DNA from: an uncultured Planctomycetaceae bacterium
Lineage (GTDB): Bacteria > Planctomycetota > Planctomycetia > Planctomycetales > Planctomycetaceae
Length of the DNA: 6,318 nt
NCBI GenBank assembly: GCA_903921605.1
Contig: CAIXQV010000875.1
Location: forward strand, 1-6,318
Direction of reading: 5' to 3'
The position numbers and the translations under genes were made by a program. Below the pieces are notes generated by a model. It ran no database searches. It was not told where the DNA came from and worked only from the letters and a program-made list of their open reading frames with translations. How positions within the stretch are numbered: the stretch's first letter is position 1; every line of letters begins with the position of its first letter. Positions 1 to 5,316 of the stretch are shown in pieces.

Positions 1-362
1 ATTAGTACGTTGACACTGGCTGCTACTGGCAGGCGATACCACCAAAGCAACGTTAGGCACGTGCTGCCTCCGCAGACTAAGCCTGGAAGAAACGAGAAAC
101 CAGAATATCGAGAGCCGAAATCTGCCATCTCCAATAGTGAATTGGAATGCAGGAATGTGGTAACTCTGTTTCCACCTATTACTCCCACAATCAAGGAGAC
201 GGTCGTAATCATGAACAGTTGATCTGCGGCTGCCTTAGGCCAGTGTCGAACTTCCGTATCCAGTCCGAGGAATGCAACAATCAATCCGATGCCGATGAGC
301 AGTTCGAAAGAGTGGATTGCGACAGACGCTTCGAAGAGATGCAAAGTAATGCCGTGATACAT
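1..362 (-). CDS. Lgt-like (prolipoprotein diacylglyceryl transferase family) membrane protein, 3' part off the left edge
   Basis: This reading frame is open from an ATG at 362 to the window edge (120 codons, no stop). Its ATG shares one base with the TGA of the upstream gene (TGATG), so the two are probably translationally coupled. The visible part is strongly hydrophobic, with likely membrane helices near residues 18-34, 51-66 and 91-109. The order of landmarks follows Lgt, the inner-membrane enzyme that moves diacylglycerol from phosphatidylglycerol to lipobox cysteines: an early 'SFELLIGIGL' helix, an 'IGGNRV' stretch (compare Lgt 'IGGRLG'), then 'SGFSFLPGLVCGG' where Lgt has a GG-S-F-H-G-G-like loop, then 'WWYRLP'. 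The histidine of that loop, important in E. coli Lgt, is a leucine here and the next glycine a proline. It may therefore be a divergent paralogue rather than housekeeping Lgt. Family assignment is by remembered pattern only. That this is a real gene is more certain than the family. Confidence 0.6.
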   Translation of the reverse strand, partial: MYHGITLHLFEASVAIHSFELLIGIGLIVAFLGLDTEVRHWPKAAADQLFMITTVSLIVGVIGGNRVTTFLHSNSLLEMADFGSRYSGFSFLPGLVCGGSTCLTLLWWYRLPVAASVNVL

Positions 363-763
363 CAGGCAAACTCCTGCCACGGATCAGTGGTCGGAGCTTT
401 TCCTCCACCGAGGAAGATGAGCAGAATGGCAATTCCAAAGAACAGACCAGAGGTGAAAAACTGCATTGTGTTGAAGATCGACAGGAATATCCCAGCCCCA
501 AGGCAGTAGACCGGAACCTTCTTCACCATTGGCTCCTCAAAAGTACGAAATGCCTTAATAGTGCCAACAAGACCGACGATTGTCTGAACCAATCCCAAGA
601 GGATGAATTTTCCTCCAAGGGCAGTTGCATCGGCAGCTGCAGCAGAGCTACTAGTCTGTTTTCCCATCTCGCCAAGTGTCGAGAAGCAGATTCCCGTACA
701 GAGGCCGACCATGAGACTAAATGAAACACCAAGAATACCCAAGACAAGGACGGCTGTTCGCAT
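362..763 (-). CDS. Small four-helix integral membrane protein
   Basis: The protein has 133 residues. About four membrane segments are visible: residues 3-27, 51-70, 84-100 and 103-119, with a short Ser/Ala-rich linker at 38-48 and a basic patch 'VKKVP' at 80-84 between helices two and three. The tail 'APTTDPWQEFA' is soluble. The layout resembles small DUF4064-type or similar uncharacterised membrane proteins, but I cannot place it firmly. The ATG at 763 is the first in frame; an in-frame TAA lies about 30 bases upstream, which bounds the start. No clear Shine-Dalgarno sequence precedes it. The stop codon overlaps the start of the Lgt-like gene by one base, so the two probably form an operon and may act in the same membrane process. 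It is preceded by 230 bases containing gene debris, so its promoter probably lies within about 764-930. Confidence 0.75.
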   Translation of the reverse strand: MRTAVLVLGILGVSFSLMVGLCTGICFSTLGEMGKQTSSSAAAADATALGGKFILLGLVQTIVGLVGTIKAFRTFEEPMVKKVPVYCLGAGIFLSIFNTMQFFTSGLFFGIAILLIFLGGGKAPTTDPWQEFA

Positions 764-933
764 GGTTTGAATTCGCCAGTTGATGAGGGGTTACGGGTTG
801 GGGAATGAGAACTGTGGGTGTTGGGGCCCTGAAAGAAATTCGTCGTTTCTTTTGCGTGACCACTGAAGCAGGAATGAAGATCGATTGATGCGGATATCAG
901 GGAAAACCGACTCCAAATTTTGGACAGCTCTGA
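764..933. other. Spacer upstream of the small membrane protein, no gene
   Basis: No convincing coding sequence is present on either strand. The minus frame continuing from the GYF_2-start remnant stays open until a TAA about 30 bases before the ATG at 763, but its residues are not protein-like. A short AT-rich inverted repeat, AAAGAAA at 832-838 and TTTCTTT at 846-852 with a 7-base loop, lies about 70-90 bases upstream of that ATG. It could be a regulatory or weak hairpin element but is too short to name. The spacer is the likely place for the promoter of the leftward membrane gene pair; I could not pick out credible -35 and -10 boxes. Confidence 0.45.
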
Positions 934-968
934 AGTAGTGCCAATCTAAAAGTGGCCCGCCGCAATCT
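934..968 (-). pseudogene. Possible remnant of a second GYF_2 gene start
   Basis: On the minus strand TGGCACTACT (943 to 934) is identical to the codons for W-H-Y in the GYF_2 gene (3010 to 3001). It sits the same distance downstream of the duplicated OB-fold tail, apart from a net 4-base gap. The bases that follow (933 to about 900) keep scattered agreement, including CCAA and ATT/GG positions, and in frame give W-H-Y...Q...V...D, echoing the GYF_2 pattern. The start codon itself is lost: where the intact gene has CAT on the plus strand this copy has GCA. This is best read as the decayed head of a duplicated GYF_2 gene. The match is short, so chance remains possible. Confidence 0.4.
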
Positions 969-1002
969 TTTCTGATTCGACTGAATGATTGACCTACCGA
1001 AC
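969..1002. repeat. Direct repeat copy 1 (34 bp perfect)
   Basis: These 34 bases are identical to 3040-3073. They cover the last two sense codons and the TAG of the OB-fold reading frame (minus strand) plus 25 bases of downstream non-coding sequence. The surrounding coding part of the duplication is only about 86% identical (21 mismatches in 152 bases at 1003-1154), so the non-coding end is at least as well kept as the coding part. Confidence 0.85.
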
Positions 1003-1154
1003 GAGGATGCAGTCCCTGAGCATGACGTTGCCGAATTTCCCATCACAACGCCCCTGAATGGTCAGATACTGACTGGGTCTGAGATCAGCTGCTTCGTCTT
1101 CAAAGCTTTCAGCAAAGAAACACTGAATCGAGAATATCTCATACTCGTCCGTCT
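994..1154 (-). pseudogene. Duplicated 3' fragment of the GYF_2/OB-fold gene (53 codons)
   Basis: Read on the minus strand from 1154 to the TAG at 996-994, this fragment encodes 53 residues, of which 43 match the last 53 residues of the GYF_2/OB-fold protein at 3065-4408, ending in 'DCILVR' against 'DCIIVR'. Hand alignment with a fixed offset of 2071 bases gives 21 mismatches in 186 positions from 969 to 1154 (about 89%). Most residue changes are conservative (F/Y, D/E, K/R, I/L), which suggests divergence as a working paralogue before truncation. Directly upstream in this frame is a TAG stop, and homology to the intact gene ends there. The fragment covers the second half of a tRNA_anti-like OB-fold domain and has no start of its own, so it is a gene remnant. 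The + strand ORF covering it is only its shadow. Confidence 0.85.
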
Positions 1155-1267
1155 GCTAGTTTCACAGGCAACGGCTTCGGAACCAGGCGAACGAGTACGA
1201 CAGGGTCTACCCGGTAATTGACCAAAATTCTTCGGTCAATAAGTCCACGAATCACAGGAATGCGCAT
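1139..1267 (-). pseudogene. Truncated 5' end of a DUF2071-family gene
   Basis: A minus-strand frame opens with ATG at 1267 and runs 42 codons to a TGA at 1141-1139. The residues begin 'MRIPVIRGLIDRR', continue 'ILVNYRVDPVVLVRLVP' and then 'KPLPVKLADG'. This is the characteristic beginning of DUF2071 (COG3361, YqjF-like) proteins, which typically read 'IDRR-L-VNYRVDP-VL---LP-PF-PKL--G' and run to well over 200 residues. Homology stops at about residue 40, exactly where the duplicated OB-fold tail begins in another frame, so the rest of the gene is missing. The stop at 1139 lies inside the OB-fold remnant. Domain function is uncharacterised. The family call is by remembered motif, but the match is long and specific. 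Confidence 0.75.
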
Positions 1268-1290
1268 AGCGGCTCGTTACCGGGTAAACC
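1204..1290. repeat. Nested inverted repeat around the broken DUF2071 start
   Basis: GGTCTACCCGGTAA (1204-1217) and TTACCGGGTAAACC (1277-1290) are inverted copies with one mismatch, which on the minus-strand RNA would be a G-U pair. Inside them ATTGACC (1217-1223) and GGTCAAT (1234-1240) form a second short hairpin. The outer arms flank the ATG at 1267: one lies about 10 bases upstream of it and the other falls within the NYRVD codons. It could fold over the start codon of the former gene. It could also be chance, since part of it encodes conserved residues. Confidence 0.5.
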
Positions 1291-1416
1291 GGGATCTTGT
1301 CCGACAGTTAACGGGGATGCTGAGTCTGTGGGTGGTTGTCAGACGGCAAAGCGCCGAATGGAGCCGAGACTGCTGAAACAGATCAGCTCAACGACAAATC
1401 CGTGATGGTCGTCCGG
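1268..1416. other. Spacer between the LRR gene and the DUF2071 fragment, no gene
   Basis: I see no coding sequence here. The region lies downstream of the LRR stop codon and upstream of the broken DUF2071 start, so it once probably held that gene's promoter. Only short inverted repeats occur (for example GTCTG/CAGAC around 1324-1345), with no run of T that would make a convincing intrinsic terminator in either direction. Confidence 0.4.
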
Positions 1417-1998
1417 TCATGGCTTTGTCGCTTCAACTTCCTTCCAGAACTCGGTGATTGGTTTGTCATTCACTGTGTCCAATGTCTTGATAGAACGAAG
1501 TAGATCAGTATGTTGCTGAGGATTGAAAACGAGGCCCAGATATCGAAGTGGCATGTCCTTGATGACGGAGAAATCACTGAGGTGATACGATGACCCTGAC
1601 AAAATCCGGAGGCTCATTCCTTTCAACGGTGTAAGGTCACTGACCAGCGAATCGAAGATCCAGAGTTCGTTCAAAGGGGCTCCCGTCAACGGCGACAGAT
1701 CGTGAACTCTTGTCTTGCTGACATCCAAGAACTCCAGTGGCATCCCTTTGAGCGGCGAGCAATCTGAAACAAGCGTTCCGCTGCAGTGGAGAGAGGTTAC
1801 CCAACCACTTGCGGTAACCATCGAAGTCGTCTTGATTGCTCGGTGCCATGTCGAGGTTCCTGTCGTGTTATGGGCGGTGAACCATGCACTGTTTGGTGGC
1901 TGCTGCGGAGACACTCGGCGATCTTGAACCAGCGGCGACTGCCACGACATTTCAACGGTCGTTCGACCAACGATCTCGAATGTGTTCGGGGATCGCAA
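1417..1998 (-). CDS. Short leucine-rich-repeat protein, probably a truncated planctomycete LRR C-terminus
   Basis: From about residue 67 the frame shows four repeats of roughly 21 residues in the style 'LHCSGTLVSDCSPLKGMPL', 'LDVSKTRVHDLSPLTGAPL' and so on. A cap follows, 'LLRSIKTL' and then 'ITEFWKEVEATKP'. This repeat-plus-cap arrangement is typical of the C-terminus of larger planctomycete LRR proteins, many with an N-terminal kinase or other enzymatic domain, and serves as a protein-binding surface. The first 60 or so residues are unlike any domain I know, and the first 47 bases overlap the upstream GYF_2 gene in another frame. An internal ATG at 1821 (134 residues) is therefore at least as likely a start. 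Alternatively the whole frame is the leftover tail of a longer gene. It follows the GYF_2 genes on the same strand and may be co-transcribed. The repeats are secure; an intact gene is less so. Confidence 0.6.
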   Translation of the reverse strand: MRSPNTFEIVGRTTVEMSWQSPLVQDRRVSPQQPPNSAWFTAHNTTGTSTWHRAIKTTSMVTASGWVTSLHCSGTLVSDCSPLKGMPLEFLDVSKTRVHDLSPLTGAPLNELWIFDSLVSDLTPLKGMSLRILSGSSYHLSDFSVIKDMPLRYLGLVFNPQQHTDLLRSIKTLDTVNDKPITEFWKEVEATKP

Positions 1999-3031
1999 CC
2001 TGCGTCCCTACGGCCTCCAGAATTGAAGTCATGTGGTCAAACTCAAGATTGTCCGCAAGTTCTCCACTGAAATTCCCATACATCCGTTGCATGTATAAAT
2101 CAGCAATTGCCTTAGCTTCCTTTCGCTGTTTTTGTGGATCAAAGGGAATCATTGCAAACTTGTCTTGAGCCTCCTGCACGGATGCCACGTGCTGTTGCAG
2201 TTCCGACACGCTGATGTTTCCACGTGGCTGATTCGTGTAGGCGTCCACGAGTGTTCGGAATGCGGCCAGTTTGATTCCGTCCTGCAAGAGGGAGTCGTTG
2301 CTGATTGGTGGATTTGCCGCATCCGTTCTATCTGTGGCTGACTCAAACGACGAACCGTTTACGCCAATTAAAATCAAAATGCAGCAGACCGCTCCGACCC
2401 CTATTCCGATAGGCTTCCCCCACGATTTGTGCTGATAGTTGCTGCCGAAGTTCTCCTTCACGAATCGAACTTGCTTTTCGTTGTCGGTGCAGGCCCAGAC
2501 CACGAACATCAAGCAGCCGATGTACCGAAAGATTGCCGTGATAACCGCAGTGTCCGGCGTGATGACTGCAAGAAATAGGAACGCCAAGAAGCCGTAGAAC
2601 CAAAGCATCGAACGCTTGGCCCTCGCCTCTTCACCGAGTGTCTTCCAGTTCTGCATCGTCAGGAATGCACCGAAGGCAGGGGTGAACAGCAGACACCAAA
2701 GCCGTGCAGCAAACGGATTCCAAAGTGCCGAGGACAGCAACGCTGATGCGGTCGGCGAAAGCGGCGGCATGTTTCGAGCGGGCGTGGTTGGTAGCGAAGG
2801 ATTCGCTGAAGGCTGAGGCAGCGGAGGTGGGACCGGCATGGCTGGCGGTTCGACTGGTAATAACCCTTTCACAGCTCTGGCTTGTTTCCACTCAGACCAG
2901 CCTTCTTTCCAAATCAGATCGCTGGGAGACAGGCCACCATTCGCCGCCAGTTGCTTGAGGTCGTCTGTCGAAACGGGGCCGATTTGTTGGCCGCCCTTGG
3001 AGTAGTGCCATTCCTGATTGTTGACCGCCAT
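1952..3031 (-). CDS. GYF_2 (DUF4339) domain multi-pass membrane protein
   Basis: The protein has 359 residues. Residues 7-57 are a GYF_2 domain: 'EWHYSKGGQQIGPVS' followed by 'LIWKEGWSEWKQA', the usual W-Y...G-GPV...W--GM-W pattern. A proline-rich linker follows (60-92, including 'VPPPLPQPS'). Next come helices near 108-126, 143-160, 162-181 and 206-223, with 'NPFAARLWCLLFTPAFGAFL' preceding the second, a stretch seen in several uncharacterised bacterial membrane proteins. The tail (224-359) is soluble and largely helical. GYF domains bind proline-rich peptides, so this is probably a membrane scaffold or adaptor; no catalytic motif is visible. The ATG at 3031 lies 33 bases after the stop of the upstream GYF_2/OB-fold gene, preceded by a purine-rich AGAAAG stretch, so the two are very likely one transcript. 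The downstream LRR frame overlaps its end by 47 bases. Confidence 0.85.
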   Translation of the reverse strand: MAVNNQEWHYSKGGQQIGPVSTDDLKQLAANGGLSPSDLIWKEGWSEWKQARAVKGLLPVEPPAMPVPPPLPQPSANPSLPTTPARNMPPLSPTASALLSSALWNPFAARLWCLLFTPAFGAFLTMQNWKTLGEEARAKRSMLWFYGFLAFLFLAVITPDTAVITAIFRYIGCLMFVVWACTDNEKQVRFVKENFGSNYQHKSWGKPIGIGVGAVCCILILIGVNGSSFESATDRTDAANPPISNDSLLQDGIKLAAFRTLVDAYTNQPRGNISVSELQQHVASVQEAQDKFAMIPFDPQKQRKEAKAIADLYMQRMYGNFSGELADNLEFDHMTSILEAVGTQVAIPEHIRDRWSNDR

Positions 3032-3039
3032 TGTTTTTC

Positions 3040-3073
3040 TTTCTGATTCGACTGAATGATTGACCTACCGAAC
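3040..3073. repeat. Direct repeat copy 2 (34 bp perfect)
   Basis: Identical to 969-1002. In this copy it spans the last two codons and stop of the GYF_2/OB-fold gene and most of the 33-base gap before the GYF_2 membrane gene, so it may also contain translation-initiation signals of that gene (AGAAAG on the minus strand, just past the repeat end). Confidence 0.85.
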
Positions 3074-4408
3074 AATGATGCAGTCTTTGAGCATGACGTG
3101 GCCAAGTTTCCCGTCACATTGCCCCCGAATGGTCAGATACTGGCTTGGCCTAAGATCAGCTGCTTCGTTTTCAAAGCTGTCAGCAAAAAAACACTGGATC
3201 GAGAATATCTCAAATTCGTCCGTCTTCAGTGTTACGTAGATGTTCCCCCAAAGGTTCCGGCTGATGCTCTTAACCAGTCCATTCACTTGCAATTCTTTTC
3301 CCTTGTACTTCCTGTCAGCGCCAATGTCGTTCGCTTTGTATTCGGAGAACAGCTGGTATGCCGTGGTCTGTATTACGGCATCCGCACTGATTTGACCGCT
3401 TGTTGTTGTGTTGCTTTTGCCTTGGCCAATAATCTCACGGGTTGATGCTGAAGTCTCGTCCCCTCTTGGTACAACACTCGCAAGGAGTATCAGTGCTCCA
3501 ATCGAGACGCCTGTCCAAATCCACTTCGAGCGATGATTCAATCGAGGGTTCAGCCACACCAGTAAGATGCCGATCGGCCAGCAGAAGATGGTTAGAAACG
3601 CAGCAAGCGGCAGTCGTTGCCAAAGTGGCCCTTTTTCGTGAGAAGACATTGCTGCAATCTGCTCGTCCAGCTTTGCGATTTCTTCGAATGCCGATGTGAT
3701 CGGCGACACAAGCTCTGGTGAACCTGCCGATGTCCCATGTGACTCGAAGGCTTTCTTCCCGAGTTCCCGGATTGATTCGTCTCGTTGATAGCTGAGCTTC
3801 GTCGTCTGCCCTTTTGCCTGTAGTTGAGCCGCACCAGTTTGCAGTTTGCCTTTGATGTCCGTCGCCTGCGGTCGTTCCCTGGCAGTTGTAGCAATCTTGC
3901 TGATCTCATCATTCGTGGCTGTGATTTGCTGAAAGAGAACGCTCAGCTCGTCCTGGAATCGCTCGCTCGAAAAAACGTCTTTCCCCAATGTCAGGTACGC
4001 CTTGGGCAAGATCAATTGAGTAATCTGCGTTTTGCGTACATGGGCCGATGCGAGTTCTTTCGCCTGCTTCGCCGTACTCATAATGTCCGCTAACCCAGTC
4101 TGCATCGTCTCAGCAGCTTTGGCCGTGGACTGATGCAATTTGCTGACTTCTGGACTATTCGTCGGGGACGATGGATGCACCGAAGTTTCAGGATTCAACT
4201 GCGGCAGTGGTGGAGGCGTTCGTGCTTCAGACAGTTCTGCGGAAAAGAGTCCTGCGATCGTGCCTGCCTGCCGCCAATCAGAGCTTTCCGCTGGACGCAC
4301 CATGTCTGACACATGCAGTATGCCAGTTAAGGCCATTTGCTTCACTTCGTCAGAAGTGAGCGGCCCTCTTGTCTTGTCGCCACGACTCACAAACCACTTT
4401 TTTGACAT
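3065..4408 (-). CDS. GYF_2 / coiled-helical / membrane / tRNA_anti-like OB-fold protein
   Basis: The protein has 447 residues. Domains in order: GYF_2 (4-54, 'KWFVSRGDKTRGPLT' and 'DWRQAG'); proline-rich linker with 'TPPPLPQ' (64-70); a long charged helical region (about 91-255) containing 'LPKAYLTLGKDVF' and 'IRELGKKAFESHG', a pairing I recall from other planctomycete membrane proteins; two membrane segments (about 266-286 and 295-312) separated by 'NPRLNHRSKW'; and a C-terminal OB-fold (about 345-447) of the tRNA_anti-like type, 'YKGKELQVNGLVKSI', 'GNIYVTL', 'QCFF' and 'GHVMLKDCIIV'. That OB-fold occurs in many secreted or membrane-anchored proteins and its ligand is not settled. The protein probably presents GYF_2 and helical parts on one side of the membrane and the OB-fold on the other. 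ATG at 4408 has only a weak upstream GAG. It is first in the leftward gene set, 33 bases before the second GYF_2 gene. A partial second copy of its 3' end lies at 994-1154. Confidence 0.88.
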   Translation of the reverse strand: MSKKWFVSRGDKTRGPLTSDEVKQMALTGILHVSDMVRPAESSDWRQAGTIAGLFSAELSEARTPPPLPQLNPETSVHPSSPTNSPEVSKLHQSTAKAAETMQTGLADIMSTAKQAKELASAHVRKTQITQLILPKAYLTLGKDVFSSERFQDELSVLFQQITATNDEISKIATTARERPQATDIKGKLQTGAAQLQAKGQTTKLSYQRDESIRELGKKAFESHGTSAGSPELVSPITSAFEEIAKLDEQIAAMSSHEKGPLWQRLPLAAFLTIFCWPIGILLVWLNPRLNHRSKWIWTGVSIGALILLASVVPRGDETSASTREIIGQGKSNTTTSGQISADAVIQTTAYQLFSEYKANDIGADRKYKGKELQVNGLVKSISRNLWGNIYVTLKTDEFEIFSIQCFFADSFENEAADLRPSQYLTIRGQCDGKLGHVMLKDCIIVR

Positions 4409-4728
4409 TGTCAGCTCACATTGCTTCTGCGCAGTTGCCCATGAAAAAGATCAGACGATAGGGCGAATTGAACGAGCCAAGACTTGTTTTCATCTCGCTG
4501 AAACCCGCTGGATCGTTGCTTTTACTGGGTAAGCGACAGTGGAGCAGAAACAGGCTCACGAAAATTGCGCCAATCTCAGGACTCTGCCAAAATCCCCCAT
4601 CGTGATATACAGTCCTCCATCTCTGGAAAGATTCTGCGGCAAATATGAGCCGATCTTCCGAGCATTGTCGCTTATTGATTTAGTGACTTCGCAAGCAGAC
4701 TTTCCGCTTGCGAATTGGGATGACCAGT
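4409..4728. other. Divergent intergenic region between the GYF_2 genes and the sigma/kinase operon
   Basis: This 320-base stretch separates two divergent transcription units and should hold promoters for both. No gene is convincing: the short frames present in several phases have no recognisable residues. On the plus strand a TATACA box lies at 4606-4611 without a good -35 partner. I found no clear housekeeping or ECF-type promoter on either strand. Two hairpins are visible: GTTGCTT/AAGCGAC (4515-4521, 4531-4537, one G-T pair) and the stronger one listed at 4688-4714. Confidence 0.5.
4688..4714 (+). promoter_or_regulatory. Perfect 9-bp inverted repeat just before the sigma factor start
   Basis: TTCGCAAGC (4688-4696) and GCTTGCGAA (4706-4714) are perfect inverted copies separated by nine bases. 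The right arm ends 3 bases before the GGGA that may serve as ribosome binding site, and 14 bases before the chosen ATG at 4729. This could be an operator for a dimeric regulator or an RNA stem-loop that limits access to the ribosome binding site. No T-run follows, so it is not an intrinsic terminator. Confidence 0.55.
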
Positions 4729-5316
4729 ATGCCGCACACAACGGATCTTCACCTCCATCTCAAGGATCTCGTCAATGGATCATCTGAGGCCCGTGAGAAC
4801 CTGATTGAGCACTCCTGTGAGCGTTTGCGGCGGTTATCGAGTCAAATGCTCAAACGTTTTCCATCTGTACAGCGATGGTTGGAGACTGACGATGTGCTGC
4901 AAGCCTCATTGCTTCGACTACACAGAGCCCTGGCAGCGGTCCACCCAATGACTCCGCCAGAATTTTACGGACTTGCAGCAACCCAAATTCGAAGGGAACT
5001 TCTGGATCTTGCCAAGCGGTTCAACGGACCGCATGGAGTCGGAGCCAATCATCACTCGGACTCCGGGCCAATGGTCAATGGACAAAGGAGTCTTAACGCT
5101 GAACCTGGAGATCTTGAATCCTGGGCTCGCTTTCATGAAGCCGTGGATTCTTTGCCGGACGAACAGCGAAAAGTTGTCGAACTCCTGTGGTACGAAGGAT
5201 TCAGCCAACCTGAAGCAGCCGTCTTGCTTGACGTTTCACTGGCCACGGTGAAGCGACGCTGGGCATCGGCAAGGTTGATACTTTGTGAAACACTGGAAGA
5301 ATGGGTAATGGACTGA
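4729..5316 (+). CDS. ECF-type RNA polymerase sigma factor (planctomycete, kinase-linked)
   Basis: The protein has 195 residues from ATG 4729. ATG 4720 and TTG 4708 are alternatives in the same frame; 4729 was chosen because GGGA lies 8 bases upstream and because TTG 4708 sits inside a hairpin arm. Region 2 spans about residues 15-98, with 'LETDDVLQASLLRLHRAL' (51-68) matching the region 2.2 pattern, and 'FYGLAATQIRRELLDLAKRF' (79-98) region 2.3/2.4. A variable linker (99-130) leads to region 4: 'LPDEQRKVVELLWYEG' and the helix-turn-helix 'FSQPEAAVLLDVSLATVKRRW' split at about 159-178. The protein directs RNA polymerase to alternative promoters. It belongs to the planctomycete ECF type encoded beside Hanks-type kinases: its TGA overlaps the kinase ATG by one base. 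Regulation is therefore probably through the kinase rather than a classical anti-sigma factor, which is not present. A hairpin immediately upstream may add autoregulation. Confidence 0.92.
   Translation: MPHTTDLHLHLKDLVNGSSEARENLIEHSCERLRRLSSQMLKRFPSVQRWLETDDVLQASLLRLHRALAAVHPMTPPEFYGLAATQIRRELLDLAKRFNGPHGVGANHHSDSGPMVNGQRSLNAEPGDLESWARFHEAVDSLPDEQRKVVELLWYEGFSQPEAAVLLDVSLATVKRRWASARLILCETLEEWVMD

Noticed and set aside
147..509. Plus-strand frame across the Lgt-like gene and its neighbour
   Set aside because: Its residues are polar and without pattern, while the minus strand gives two hydrophobic frames joined by TGATG. It is a shadow.
831..853. AAAGAAA/TTTCTTT inverted repeat as an intrinsic terminator
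   Set aside because: The stem has almost no GC pairs and lies upstream of a leftward gene, with no gene ending nearby on the plus strand.
985..1221. Plus-strand frame similar to the plus-strand frame at 3056-3445
   Set aside because: The two frames look like related proteins, but both are antisense shadows of the OB-fold gene tail and its duplicate. The residue pattern makes domain sense only on the minus strand.
1637..1849. Minus-strand frame beginning MAPSNQDDFDGYRKW as a possible N-terminus frameshifted into the LRR gene
   Set aside because: The first residues look plausible, but they run into sequence with no known pattern and overlap the LRR codons in another frame. I saw no base run suggesting a frameshift.
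4515..4537. Hairpin GTTGCTT/AAGCGAC in the divergent intergenic region
   Set aside because: It is only 7 bp with a G-T pair, with no T-run and no fixed relation to a start codon, so it is too weak to call as an element.
4539..4787. Plus-strand frame of 82 codons before the sigma gene
   Set aside because: It overlaps the sigma start in another frame, has no recognisable domain, and has no convincing ribosome binding site.
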